Program-made: the position numbers and the translations under genes
Shown: positions 25,816-34,410 of the stretch, piece by piece
Layout: each line of letters begins with the position of its first letter
Position numbering within the stretch: position 1 is the first letter of the stretch
The notes under the pieces: model-generated
What the model saw: only the letters and a program-made list of their open reading frames with translations
Told to the model about the DNA's origin: nothing
The model's database searches: none
Source: Spirochaetaceae bacterium
GTDB lineage: Bacteria > Spirochaetota > Spirochaetia > Treponematales > Rectinemataceae
DNA: 57,613 nucleotides
Reading direction: 5' to 3'
NCBI GenBank assembly: GCA_025355995.1
Contig: JANXYQ010000133.1
Span: 1 to 57,613 of the forward strand

Positions 25816-26093
25816 GGCGCCGTATCGTCCTCGAGCGCGCGGAGGTAGGCGAGCGCCTCGTCGCGGGACGCGCCGCACATCTCCCTGGAGGGCTTCAGCG
25901 AGACGCAGACCCCTGGGCGCTCGGGCTCGCCGAAGAGGGCGCATAGCCCGCCCTCGGTGAGCTGGGTGCAGGGAAGGCCGGCGCCCTTGCCCGTCGGCAA
26001 GCCCCGCCTGCCGCGCGAGCCGGGAATGGGCGAGGATATCGACGGCGCGACGCAACAGGCGGCGCAACCCGGCCTGCAAGCGCTATCCGTCAT
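25812..26093 (-). CDS. YkgJ-family cysteine-cluster protein
   Basis: A 93-residue protein with the CxxxxCC-type zinc/iron-binding pattern: CRPGCAACCVAPSIS at the N-terminus, CTQL, LCALFG and RPGVCVSLKPSREMCG further on. YkgJ-family proteins have no settled role. ATG 26093 is chosen because it overlaps the ada stop (ATGA); a longer frame upstream would overlap ada. Coupling to ada suggests a link with alkylation repair, but this is context only. Its 3' end overlaps the convergent amidotransferase gene by 4 bases. Confidence 0.85.
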   Translation of the reverse strand: MTDSACRPGCAACCVAPSISSPIPGSRGRRGLPTGKGAGLPCTQLTEGGLCALFGEPERPGVCVSLKPSREMCGASRDEALAYLRALEDDTAP

Positions 26094-27196
26094 GGAAGGC
26101 GAGCCCCCTCTATCTCGAGCAGCCTGCGCTTGCGCCACAAGCCGCCGCCGTAGCCCCCGAGGCCTCCGTCGGCGCCTATTACGCGGTGGCAGGGCACGAG
26201 GATCGCGATCCTGTTGCGGCCGTTCGCCTGCGCTACCGCTCGGACGGCGGCGGGATCGCCTACCGAGCGGGCCAGCTCGCCATAACTGCGCGTCTCCCCG
26301 CAGGGGATCCCGCGGAGCGCGGCCCAGACCCTTTCCTGGAAAGGCGTTCCCGGCTCATGGACGGGGAGGTCGAAATCTTTGCGCCCACCTGCGAAGTACT
26401 CCCCGAGCTCGATCTTAAGCCTTTCCAAGTGGGGGTGCGGGGCGGGGGCGGCGGGCAATCCGAGGCGGGCCCGCAGGACTTCCGCTTGAGCCTCGAGCAT
26501 TCGCCTATCCGTGAATTCGAGGAGGCAGATACCCGCGTCGACGGCCCCGGCGACCAGGGGACCGAGAGGGCTCTCTATCCAGGCGAGGCGGATAAAATCG
26601 GCGGCGCCTTCGCCCGCGGCTTTCGCCGCCCTCCCCGGCGCGTCGCCGAAGAGCCGCGCGAAGGCTTCGCGGAAACCCGAATGCGACTCGTAGCCGTGAT
26701 CGAAAACCGCGTCGTCCAGGCTTCCCCCCGTCTTTATCGCCTCGAAGGCGGCAGCGAGGCGGCGCGCTCGCTGGTAAGCCTGGAAGCTCAGGCCGAATCG
26801 AGCCTGGAAGCGGCGGCGCGCGCTCGCGGGATCCAATCCCTCGGCCCTCAGGTCGGCGTCCCGAATCCGGAGCCTGGGCTCGGCCTCTACGCGCCCGACG
26901 AGGTCGGCGACCCAATCGGGGTCGGCGTCGGAGGCGAGGGGCTTGCAGCGCTGGCAAGGCCGATAACCGGCAAAAAGGGCCTCGGCCGCCGTCGCGTAGA
27001 AGGATACATTGCCCGGGAGTGGCTTTCGCGCGGGGCAGCTAGGACGGCAGAAAATGCCGGTGGTCGAGACCGCGGCGAAGAAGAGACCGTCGAAGGACGC
27101 GTCCCGCTGGCGAAACGCCGCGTCCATCACGGGAAAAGGCGGCAATTGCGACATGTTCGGTTCCATAGGGACGATGATACGCCGAGCCCCCGACAC
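26090..27196 (-). CDS. ada: Ada-type methyltransferase/regulator (AdaA-AraC-OGT fusion)
   Basis: A 368-residue protein that removes methyl groups from DNA and activates its own gene. The N-terminal zinc/phosphotriester domain has Cys50, Cys54, Cys81 and Cys84 (FCRPSCPAR ... CQRCKP). A shortened AraC-type helix-turn-helix part follows (ARRRFQARFGLSFQAYQRARRL; DHGYESHSGFREAFARLFG), then the O6-alkylguanine transferase domain with active Cys336 in VPCHRVIG. The reading frame opens at GTG 27196; ATG 27166 is an alternative and leaves all domains intact. The stop overlaps the YkgJ-family start. Confidence 0.92.
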   Translation of the reverse strand: MSGARRIIVPMEPNMSQLPPFPVMDAAFRQRDASFDGLFFAAVSTTGIFCRPSCPARKPLPGNVSFYATAAEALFAGYRPCQRCKPLASDADPDWVADLVGRVEAEPRLRIRDADLRAEGLDPASARRRFQARFGLSFQAYQRARRLAAAFEAIKTGGSLDDAVFDHGYESHSGFREAFARLFGDAPGRAAKAAGEGAADFIRLAWIESPLGPLVAGAVDAGICLLEFTDRRMLEAQAEVLRARLGLPAAPAPHPHLERLKIELGEYFAGGRKDFDLPVHEPGTPFQERVWAALRGIPCGETRSYGELARSVGDPAAVRAVAQANGRNRIAILVPCHRVIGADGGLGGYGGGLWRKRRLLEIEGARLP

Positions 27197-27225
27197 GCGG
27201 CCACCGAAAAAAGGACATCGATCTT

Positions 27226-27308
27226 TGCCGGCAGAGGGACTTGAACCCTCAAGCCATCGCTGGCAGCAGATTTTGAGTCTGCCGTGTATGCCATTTCACC
27301 ATGCCGGC
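27226..27308 (-). tRNA. tRNA-Leu (CAA anticodon)
   Basis: An 83-base class II tRNA. The acceptor arms GCCGGCA and TGCCGGC pair fully, with discriminator A at 27226. The anticodon stem GCAGA/TCTGC closes the loop CTCAAAA, giving anticodon CAA for TTG codons. The long variable arm and the T-arm (GAGGG-TTCAAGT-CCCTC) fit leucine tRNAs. CCA is not encoded. No integrase or att-like repeat lies nearby. Confidence 0.95.
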
Positions 27309-27375
27309 CGCGGATCGGTTCTACTATGGGGGTCGAGGGCAGTCAAGGCATTGGCCGTATAAACGGAAGAATATC

Positions 27376-27404
27376 TTAACAAAATGTCTAATATGTGATA
27401 AACT
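27376..27404 (+). promoter_or_regulatory. Candidate promoter for the EAL gene
   Basis: TTAACA, 17 bases, TAAACT, in a markedly AT-rich stretch (27361-27430) that stands out from its GC-rich surroundings. GGAG at 27432 then serves the TTG start at 27441. Confidence 0.5.
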
Positions 27405-27440
27405 ACCAATAGATAAATTCAACTACTATTTGGAGAAACG

Positions 27441-29426
27441 TTGAATATCGAGCAGATCCATCCGTCCCGAGCTTTGCTGCGGGGCTTTTCCGAAAATGAT
27501 ACGCCTGCCTTCCTCAGCGACTCGACCGAAGGGTACCGCCTGAGGATCGCGAAAGGCCTTCTCCGCCTCTGCCTCTTCCTCGGGATAATCCTGCTCGCGC
27601 CCGTTTTCTTTTTCGTATTTCACGATGGCGATTACTGGTTCCTCGCGGTCAGCTGCTCCGCCTATGCCGCCATGGTCGCTCTCCATTTCGCAAAGTCCCT
27701 CCGCGAACGAACCCTCTATTTTGGCATAATAGCCGTCCTCTTCCTCCTCGGAGCCTACCTGATAGGGCGATTCGGAAGCGTCTCGACGGGCGAGACCTGG
27801 ATCTGCGCGGCGACCATGCTCGCTACGGTCTTCTTCGGGATACGCGGAGCCGTCATGGCGTGCCTGGCCCAAGCCTTGGTCCTCGGAGGAATCGAGGCCG
27901 CGCAGGCGCTCGGCGCCCTCTCATGGAGCGAGGCTCCTCTGCTGTTCGCGATGGCGGCGATCGACGGGATCGGCCTGGGAATCATCACCGGCGTTGCCCA
28001 ATACTACCTCATCGGCGGCCTGCGCCGCTCAATCGAGGCTCGGGGAAAGCTCGCCTCCGAGCTCTCCCTCCGGGAGGCCGAGCTCGACAGGGAATCGGCG
28101 AGCCGGCACGACGCGGAGCGGCGCGCCGATTTCCTCGAGAGCCACGATCCTCTCACCCGGTTGCCCAACCGGGAGAGCTTCGAGCTCGAGCTCGCTCGCG
28201 CACTCGAGGCGGCTGCGGGCCGGGGCAGGATACTCGGCGTGATGGCGGTGGGCCTGGACCGTTTCAAGCGCATCGGCGAAACTCACGGCCCCGACGCCGG
28301 GGATGCGGTGCTCGTCGAGATCGGGGTGCGCCTCGCTCGCTGGTTCAGGAACGACGATGTGGTGGCCCGGTCGGGAGGGGACGTATTCCTCGTCCTTCTC
28401 TCGGACGTCAAGAGTCCCGAAGACGCGAAGGATATCATCGACAAGTCGAGGAGGGCCTTCGACCGATCCTTCTCGATAGGCGGCTCGGAGATCGGCCTCT
28501 CCGCCTCCTTCGGCCTCGCGCTGTACCCCAACGACGGGCAGGGCGCGGAGGGCCTCATCAGGGCTGCGGAAGCCGCCCTCCAGCTATCCAAGAACGACGG
28601 GCCCGGCTCCTACAGGCTCTACGACGCCGATCTCCACTCCAGGCTCATAGCCATGACACTGATAGAGCACGAGCTCCGGGGCGCCTTGAGCTCCGAAGCC
28701 TTCCTGCCTTGGTACCAGCCCAAGGTGGACATCCTCGGCCGGATAGTCGGCGCGGAAGCGCTCGCGCGCTGGCGCCTGCCCGGGGGAGGGATGAGGCAAC
28801 CCGTCGACTTCATACCGGCCGCCGAGCGCTCGGGCTTCATCGGGGACCTCGGCCGGATCGTCCTCGCCAAGGCCTGCGCCGCCGCGGCCGCCTGGGGAAG
28901 AATGGGGCTCGAGCCCATCCCGATATCGGTCAACCTCTCTCCCTATCAGTTCCGCAGCGATGCCCTCGTGCCCGACATCCGCCGGATACTGAACGCCACG
29001 GGCCTGCCCGCCTCGCGCCTCGACCTCGAGATCACGGAGAGCGGGATCATGGACGATTTACCCGGCGCGATCGAGAAGCTCGCGGAGCTCAAGGCCCTCG
29101 GCTGCACGATTTCGATCGACGACTTCGGCACGGGCTATTCGTCCTTCGCCGCGCTCCGGGACTTTCCGGTCGACAGCGTCAAGCTCCCTCAATCCTTCAT
29201 CGAGCCGCTTCCGCGCGATCGGCGGGCGTCCACGATCACGGGGGCGGTCATCGACCTCGCGCACAAGCTGTGCTTCTCCGTCGTCGCCGAGGGAGTAGAG
29301 AACGCCGAGCAGTTCGCCTGGCTGGGCGCCGCGAGCTGCGACCAATACCAGGGCTTCCTCTTCGCCCGTCCCATGCCGGGGGAAATCTTCGAGGCGGCGC
29401 TTGCGGGGGGCCTGGGCCGGCCGTAG
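27441..29426 (+). CDS. Membrane-bound c-di-GMP phosphodiesterase (degenerate GGDEF-EAL)
   Basis: A 661-residue protein with about five or six N-terminal transmembrane helices (40-200), a coiled-coil connector (200-230), a GGDEF domain and an EAL domain. The GGDEF signature is changed to SGGDVF, so cyclase activity is unlikely. The EAL domain looks intact: YQPKVD ... [42 protein letters not shown] and VVAEGVEN. The net prediction is c-di-GMP hydrolysis, perhaps with the GGDEF part binding GTP as a regulator. TTG start with GGAG 9 bases upstream. Confidence 0.92.
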   Translation: MNIEQIHPSRALLRGFSENDTPAFLSDSTEGYRLRIAKGLLRLCLFLGIILLAPVFFFVFHDGDYWFLAVSCSAYAAMVALHFAKSLRERTLYFGIIAVLFLLGAYLIGRFGSVSTGETWICAATMLATVFFGIRGAVMACLAQALVLGGIEAAQALGALSWSEAPLLFAMAAIDGIGLGIITGVAQYYLIGGLRRSIEARGKLASELSLREAELDRESASRHDAERRADFLESHDPLTRLPNRESFELELARALEAAAGRGRILGVMAVGLDRFKRIGETHGPDAGDAVLVEIGVRLARWFRNDDVVARSGGDVFLVLLSDVKSPEDAKDIIDKSRRAFDRSFSIGGSEIGLSASFGLALYPNDGQGAEGLIRAAEAALQLSKNDGPGSYRLYDADLHSRLIAMTLIEHELRGALSSEAFLPWYQPKVDILGRIVGAEALARWRLPGGGMRQPVDFIPAAERSGFIGDLGRIVLAKACAAAAAWGRMGLEPIPISVNLSPYQFRSDALVPDIRRILNATGLPASRLDLEITESGIMDDLPGAIEKLAELKALGCTISIDDFGTGYSSFAALRDFPVDSVKLPQSFIEPLPRDRRASTITGAVIDLAHKLCFSVVAEGVENAEQFAWLGAASCDQYQGFLFARPMPGEIFEAALAGGLGRP

Positions 29427-29448
29427 AATGATCTCGGAGGCTCTACCG

Positions 29449-30378
29449 ATGGACCAACTGCTTTCCTGGGGCTTAGGCGTCGTGCGAGGCGCGCAATCCG
29501 TCGCGAGCCCCGCGCTGACCGCCTTCATGAAGGCGGTCAGCTTTTCCGGGACGGAATACTGCCTCTTGGTGCTCCTGCCCTTTATCTATTGGTGCGTCGA
29601 TAAAAGGCGGGCCCTCCGGATCGGCATCATCGTTTTCCTGTCGACGGCCATCAACTTGAGGCTGAAGCTGGTGTTCGCGCAACCGAGGCCCTACGACCTC
29701 GATCCCTCGGTGGCGATGTCGCGGGAAGTCACCTTCGGCCTTCCGTCCAATCACGCCCAGACGGCGGCGGTGCTTTGGGGAACCGCCGCCCCCCTATTTC
29801 GCCGCCCCTGGGGGCCGATCTTGGCCATCGTCCTCCCCCTGCTGGTGGGCGTCTCGAGGATATACCTCGGCGTGCATTTCCCTACCGACGTCCTCGCGGG
29901 CTGGGCCCTCGGCGCCGGCATCGTAGTCCTGGACCGCCTCTTCGGCGACAAGGTCGAGCTCTTCGTCGCGGGCCTCGAGGACAGGCTCGCCCTGGCCCTG
30001 GCTACCGCGGTCGCCCTCGCGATGAACGTGCTCTACCTCAAGGATACCTCCCTCTCGGGAGCTTTCTTCGGCCTCGCGGCGGGGGCGATCCTCGCCAGGA
30101 AGCGCATGCCCTTCTCGGTCTCGGGAGCCCCGGTCAAACGGGCGCTTCGCTTCCTCTTCGGCCTGGCGACGGTCGCGATCGTCTACGCCCTACCCAAGCT
30201 CCTGCTCGCGGGCTTGGAGGCCGGGGGTCCGCCCCTCGTGCGCTTCCTCCGCTACGCCCTGCTCGGCGCCTGGGTGTCCGCGGGCGCCCCCTGGCTATTC
30301 ATCAAGCTCCGGCTCGCCGAACGCGAGGAAGGCTCCTACTCGGCGAAGGAGAAGGACGGGTCAGTAATCTCGAAATAG
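29449..30378 (+). CDS. PAP2-family membrane phosphatase
   Basis: A 309-residue integral membrane protein of the phosphatidic-acid phosphatase type 2 superfamily. The three motifs are present as KLVFAQPRP, PSNHAQ (the common PSGH with Asn) and SRIYLGVHFPTD, followed by about four extra C-terminal helices. Likely substrates are lipid phosphates or undecaprenyl diphosphate on the outer face of the inner membrane. ATG 29449 is preferred because GGAGG lies 9 bases before it. The 3' end overlaps the convergent apbE by 43 bases. Confidence 0.88.
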   Translation: MDQLLSWGLGVVRGAQSVASPALTAFMKAVSFSGTEYCLLVLLPFIYWCVDKRRALRIGIIVFLSTAINLRLKLVFAQPRPYDLDPSVAMSREVTFGLPSNHAQTAAVLWGTAAPLFRRPWGPILAIVLPLLVGVSRIYLGVHFPTDVLAGWALGAGIVVLDRLFGDKVELFVAGLEDRLALALATAVALAMNVLYLKDTSLSGAFFGLAAGAILARKRMPFSVSGAPVKRALRFLFGLATVAIVYALPKLLLAGLEAGGPPLVRFLRYALLGAWVSAGAPWLFIKLRLAEREEGSYSAKEKDGSVISK

Positions 30379-31373
30379 GCCGACACGCCGGGGCTCATGT
30401 AGACCTTCTTCGCGGCGTCGACGAGGATGGCGTCGACTCCCCTCGCCTTGGCGAGGGCCATTCCCCTCTCGCGGCCGAGCGCGAAGATCGTGGTCGTGAA
30501 GCCGTCTGCGTCGTAGGATCTCGGCGTGATGACCGTCACCGACATGAGGCCGTTGTCCACCGGATAGCCCGTAGCCGTGTCGAGAATGTGATGGTAGCGC
30601 TTTCCGTCGGCCCCGATGAAGAACCGCTCGTAGACGCCCGAAGTGACCATGGTCCTGCTCGTCAGGCTGGCCACGCCGAGATAGGCGCCCCTGTCGGAGG
30701 TGAAGGGATCCTGGAGGCCGATCCGCCAGGGCTTGCCGTCCGGCCTGCTTCCCTCGACGAGGACGTTTCCTCCGAGGTCGATAACCGCCTTCTTAACGCC
30801 CGCCTCGCGGATGAGCCTAGCCACCTCGTCGGCGGCGAAGCCCTTAGTGGTCGAGCCGAGGTCTAGGGCCATGCCCTTCCGCCTTAGGTAGGCCGTACCT
30901 CTTCCGGCGTCAAGCTCGATGTCCTTCCATCCCACCAGTCGCTTGGCGGCCGCGATCTCCCTAGGCTCGGGCAGCCTGGCATGGTCGGTGCCGATGCCCC
31001 AGAGCTTCACGAGGGGGCCCACGCTCGGATCGAAGGCGCCGTCGGACCAGGCCGAAAGGTCGAGGTCGCGCTTCAGGATGGCGAGGGCGTCGGGGCCGAG
31101 GGCGGCGGGAGCTTTTCCGGCCGCCGCGTTCAGCGCGTCGATCTGGCTTCCGCCCTTATTTACGCTGAGCTCGTCCTCGATCGCCCGGAGCCGCGCGAAT
31201 ATCGCGTCGAGGAGCTTCTCGCTGCCCCCGCCGACGAGCCGCACCGTACAGGCCGTGCCGAGCACGAAATCGGATCGCGAGAGTTCCTTCGGCGCGGCGC
31301 CGGCGCAGGAGAGGAAGAGGGCGGCGAAGGCCGCGGCCATGAGGGGCGCATGAATGCTTCTGGTGGTTGTCAT
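30336..31373 (-). CDS. apbE: FAD:protein FMN transferase ApbE, lipoprotein
   Basis: A 345-residue enzyme that attaches FMN covalently to threonine in periplasmic flavoproteins such as Rnf and Nqr subunits, using FAD. The signal peptide ends in lipobox LFLSC (Cys23), so it is anchored to a membrane. Family motifs include FDPSVGPLVKLWGIG, LGSTTKGFAADEVA, VIDLGGNV, TMVTSGVYERFF, YHHILDTATGYPV and DADGFTTTIFALG. No target flavoprotein is encoded in the window. The C-terminus overlaps the PAP2 gene on the other strand. Confidence 0.93.
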   Translation of the reverse strand: MTTTRSIHAPLMAAAFAALFLSCAGAAPKELSRSDFVLGTACTVRLVGGGSEKLLDAIFARLRAIEDELSVNKGGSQIDALNAAAGKAPAALGPDALAILKRDLDLSAWSDGAFDPSVGPLVKLWGIGTDHARLPEPREIAAAKRLVGWKDIELDAGRGTAYLRRKGMALDLGSTTKGFAADEVARLIREAGVKKAVIDLGGNVLVEGSRPDGKPWRIGLQDPFTSDRGAYLGVASLTSRTMVTSGVYERFFIGADGKRYHHILDTATGYPVDNGLMSVTVITPRSYDADGFTTTIFALGRERGMALAKARGVDAILVDAAKKVYMSPGVSAYFEITDPSFSFAE

Positions 31374-31407
31374 CGCGTAGGGAGTATGCCGAAAATCCTA
31401 TATCGGA

Positions 31408-32052
31408 TCAATCGACCCGGGACTCTCGGCCTATCGTCGTCTCATCGCCGTGGCCCGGGAAGACCCGCGTCTCCGGCGGCAGCGCGAAGAGCCGCGCGAG
31501 GCTCGACTCGAGCCCGGACGGGTCGGAGTCCGGTCCATCGGTCCGCCCCACGCCGTCGCGGAAGAGGGTATCGCCCGAGACCAGGATCGCCGCGTCCGCG
31601 TCGTAAAGGCAGAGCGACCCGCGCGTATGGCCGGGAGTATGGATGACGCGATACGGGGAGCCGGGAATGGGATCTCCCTCGGAGAGCAGTAGGTCGGGCG
31701 AGGGGATCGGCCGCCAATATGCCCTGAAATACCCCAGGGCCCTGATGGCGTGAAAAAGCTGCCTGTTCGTCTCCTCGCCCTTCGCGCCGAAGTAGTCGGC
31801 GTCGAGCGCGTGAGCCGCGAGGGGCACTTCTACGCCGCGCGCCTGCCAGAGCCCGAGGAGCTCCGGGATGGCCGCGGTGTGATCGAGGTGGCCGTGGGTC
31901 GCGAGGATCAAGGTGGGGACGAGGTCCCGGGAATCGAGGAAGGAGAGGATGCGCTTCGCCTCGTCGCCTGGATCCACGAGGACGCAGGCGGATCCGTCCA
32001 AGAGGATATAGGCGTTTTCGCCGATGGGTCCTACCGTGAGCCGCTCCAGCAT
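31408..32052 (-). CDS. Metallo-beta-lactamase-fold hydrolase (glyoxalase II-like)
   Basis: A 214-residue protein starting at ATG 32052 (MLERLTVGPIGENAY, the normal start of this family); an in-frame start 13 codons earlier is less typical. Metal ligands are in THGHLDHT (HxHxDH), HTPGHTRGSL, VSGDTLF and PGHGDETTIG. It belongs to the YcbL/Gloxalase II-like group of cytoplasmic thioester hydrolases. The substrate is not known. No ribosome site of normal strength was seen before the start. Confidence 0.88.
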   Translation of the reverse strand: MLERLTVGPIGENAYILLDGSACVLVDPGDEAKRILSFLDSRDLVPTLILATHGHLDHTAAIPELLGLWQARGVEVPLAAHALDADYFGAKGEETNRQLFHAIRALGYFRAYWRPIPSPDLLLSEGDPIPGSPYRVIHTPGHTRGSLCLYDADAAILVSGDTLFRDGVGRTDGPDSDPSGLESSLARLFALPPETRVFPGHGDETTIGRESRVD

Positions 32053-32094
32053 GGTAGTCTTACTGTAATCTCGCGAGCTCGGGGGCCGCAAGCC

Positions 32095-33150
32095 GTGCTC
32101 CTTCCCGTATACGCCGCCTTCGCAGCGGCTCTCGTCTTCTACCTACTCATTCCCGTCGCGGGCGCCTTCAGGCTTCGCGCCCAGTGGCGGCGCTTCCGCG
32201 AGCGCGTCGAGCTGCTCAGCCTCGCGCCCCTGCTCCGCTACGGCGACGTGGCGGCAGCCGCGCGCGAGGGCAGGAAGGAGGCGGGCCGCTTCCGCCTCCA
32301 TGGGACGATAGAGGCTCTCGAGGGGACGGAAAGGGTTTGGGTGCGCGGCGAAAGCGTGAGCGCGCTCGTGGACCTGTCCAGGGCGCCCCTTTATTTCGCG
32401 GCGCCCGGCCCTGCCGAGGCCGGATCGATCGAGCGCATCAGCTGGAGCTCGGTATCGTCGCTCGTCGAGGGTACCGGCATCTTCGTCGCGGGGCTCCTCG
32501 CGCTAGAGGCCGGCCGGCCCGTCTTCGTGGACGCGCCCGAGGAGCCTCTCATCGCGGTCTGCCACGCCGCCGGCGAGCGCAGGCTCCTGTCAAGGCTGAT
32601 AGCGGGCGGCCGCGCCTCGAACGAGTACTGGAACTACCCGGCCGTCATATCGCTTTCGCTCGGGCTAGCGGCGATCAGCGGGGTTCTTCTGCTCTTCGGG
32701 CCCTCGGTCTTCTCGACCCTGCGCGGGCTTATCTTCCTCGCCGGCGCGCTGCCGATCCTCCCGTTCGCGCCGCCCGGCCTGGCCCTCTTCTTCGTGTACC
32801 GCAGGTTCTGGCGGCTGGGCCTCGCCTCGCGAACGACGCGTGACCTGCTCAGGCTGCCGCTGCGCCAGTCGGTCAAGCGGCGCGCCCTAGCCGAGGGCGA
32901 GGTGCCCCCGGAGGGCTCGACCTGGCTCGGCGCGCCGGAGGGGGAGAAGCGATCCATCACCCTGTTCACGGCCAGGAACCCGGGAGACCCGGGCTCGGAG
33001 GCCTTCGTCGTCGAGGGCGATCCGGAGACCCTCGCGCGCCGCGTAGAGCGCAAAGCGTTCCTCTACGCGGCCGCCGCGGGCCTGTCCTTCGGCTTGGCGA
33101 TCCTCGTGAACTTCGCCCTCGCCTTCGCCATCTGGCGCTTCGTCCTTTAG
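32095..33150 (+). CDS. Membrane protein of unknown function
   Basis: About 351 residues from GTG 32095, with GGGGG upstream. One helix is at the N-terminus (about 3-22), two in the middle (about 183-235) and one at the very C-terminus (about 325-351). Between them are hydrophilic stretches with mixed alpha/beta character (RVWVRGESVSALVDLS; RPVFVDAPEEPLIAVCHAAGERRLL). No domain recognised. The stop shares 4 bases with the convergent DbpA-like gene. The start is uncertain because the frame is open far upstream, antisense to the MBL gene. Confidence 0.65.
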   Translation: MLLPVYAAFAAALVFYLLIPVAGAFRLRAQWRRFRERVELLSLAPLLRYGDVAAAAREGRKEAGRFRLHGTIEALEGTERVWVRGESVSALVDLSRAPLYFAAPGPAEAGSIERISWSSVSSLVEGTGIFVAGLLALEAGRPVFVDAPEEPLIAVCHAAGERRLLSRLIAGGRASNEYWNYPAVISLSLGLAAISGVLLLFGPSVFSTLRGLIFLAGALPILPFAPPGLALFFVYRRFWRLGLASRTTRDLLRLPLRQSVKRRALAEGEVPPEGSTWLGAPEGEKRSITLFTARNPGDPGSEAFVVEGDPETLARRVERKAFLYAAAAGLSFGLAILVNFALAFAIWRFVL

Positions 33151-33794
33151 TCGGCGACCGCCAGTCCGTCGCGCTTCTTCGCCGGCCCTACCGACATCTT
33201 CCGGCCCCTGAACTCGTAGCCGTCCAAGGCGGCGATCACGGAATCCGCCTTCTGGGGCTCGATGTCAGCGAAGGAGTAGTTGTCGAAGGCGCGGACCTCG
33301 CCGATGGATTCGGGCGCGAGGCCTGCGACGTCGATGACCAGGTCGATCAGGATTCTCGGGTACAGGCGCTGCCGCTTGCCCATCGAGAAGAAGAGAGTCA
33401 TGCCCTCTCCGACGTAACGGGCTCGGGGAGGCAGCCCCGCCCTCTCGCCCTCCTTGACCTTGCCTTCCTGTTTGGCGTTCTGCTTGGCGTTCTGCTTGAC
33501 CTCGGGTCGAGCCTTGGCGTCCCGCCCCGCTTGGCGAGGCTCGCGGTCGGGAGCCTTCCTTCCTTTCGGCGCCGGCGCGGGAGCCGATGGCGTGCGGGAA
33601 AGCCCCGCCGCCCTGAGGATCAAGGCCGCCGCCGCGTACGAGCGGAGGTGGAAGGGGACCCTCTTGCGGAATGCCGCCCTGATCTCGTTGAGGGTGACGG
33701 GGTCCGCGGGCTCGCGAAGCTCGGCGAGGATGCCGTCGAGGAATGCGTCCAGGGCATCGGGAGGAAGCCGCTTCGCTGCGTTTTCGCTTGGCAC
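33147..33794 (-). CDS. DbpA-type RNA-binding domain protein (stand-alone)
   Basis: A 215-residue protein. The N-terminal 65 residues are helical, and about 66-125 form a low-complexity Lys/Pro/Ala/Gln linker with AKQN repeats. The C-terminal part (about 127-205) has the RRM-like fold of the DbpA/CsdA helicase tail: MTLFFSMGKRQRLYPRILIDLVIDVAGL, IGEVRAFDNYSFADIEPQKADSVIAAL. In DbpA this domain binds hairpin 92 of 23S rRNA. Here it has no helicase core, so it may act in trans or as an rRNA-assembly factor. Confidence 0.8.
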   Translation of the reverse strand: MPSENAAKRLPPDALDAFLDGILAELREPADPVTLNEIRAAFRKRVPFHLRSYAAAALILRAAGLSRTPSAPAPAPKGRKAPDREPRQAGRDAKARPEVKQNAKQNAKQEGKVKEGERAGLPPRARYVGEGMTLFFSMGKRQRLYPRILIDLVIDVAGLAPESIGEVRAFDNYSFADIEPQKADSVIAALDGYEFRGRKMSVGPAKKRDGLAVAD

Positions 33795-33919
33795 GTAAAT
33801 CTCCTTGAAGCGAATTTTCCCTATTCTCTACGAAAGGCGCCGTCGCGGCAAGACGCGCGCCGGCTAAGTCGCCCTGCGCGCATGGACAGTCGGGGCCCCA
33901 TCCTGTAGAGTCGTTTCGT

Positions 33920-34402
33920 ATGCTTCGACCTTCCGGGCCCCTCGTCCTCCTCGCATTCGCCGCGCTGCTGGCCTTCGCCGTGCCGGCGACCCTAGCCGCG
34001 GACCCCGCGGCGATCCTCGATGACGACGCCGCCCACCTTCTCGGGGCGAGCCTAGGGGACCTCTTTTCCCGATTCGGGGCGCCGGCCTCGGCATACGCCG
34101 TCCGTGGCGATGCCGCTTGGCAGGATGACGTCGCTTTCGCCTACCAGGCCGGCTACACATTGTTTATTTACGGCGACCGGCTCTGGCAGCTGCGCTTCAC
34201 GAAGCCCTATGCCGGATCGGTGTACGGTCTCTTCATCGGCGACGGCTCGGATAAGGCCCTATCGATCCTCGGCCAGCCCTACGAGAGCGGACCCGGATTC
34301 CTCTTGTACCGAATGCCGTATAAATCCTATCCGGTCAGGCTGCGCCTCGTCCTGCAGGAAGACCGCATCGCGGATGCCTACCTCTTCCGGGCCGATTTTT
34401 AG
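33920..34402 (+). CDS. Secreted protein of unknown function
   Basis: A 160-residue protein with a Sec signal peptide (hydrophobic 8-25, likely cleavage after ATLAA). The mature part has repeated aromatic strands (YTLFIYGDRLWQLRF; SVYGLFIGDGSDKALSILG) and no known motif. It could be a small periplasmic binding domain. It stands 8 bases before aroDE and is probably cotranscribed, though a metabolic link is not obvious. Confidence 0.75.
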   Translation: MLRPSGPLVLLAFAALLAFAVPATLAADPAAILDDDAAHLLGASLGDLFSRFGAPASAYAVRGDAAWQDDVAFAYQAGYTLFIYGDRLWQLRFTKPYAGSVYGLFIGDGSDKALSILGQPYESGPGFLLYRMPYKSYPVRLRLVLQEDRIADAYLFRADF

Positions 34403-34410
34403 GAGGTTCC

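Noticed and set aside
27226-27430. Integration site at tRNA-Leu
   Set aside because: No integrase, no att-like repeat of the tRNA 3' end and no mobile genes nearby.
27860-29431. 523-codon frame overlapping the EAL gene
   Set aside because: Arg-rich shadow translation without family motifs. The EAL frame has all catalytic motifs.
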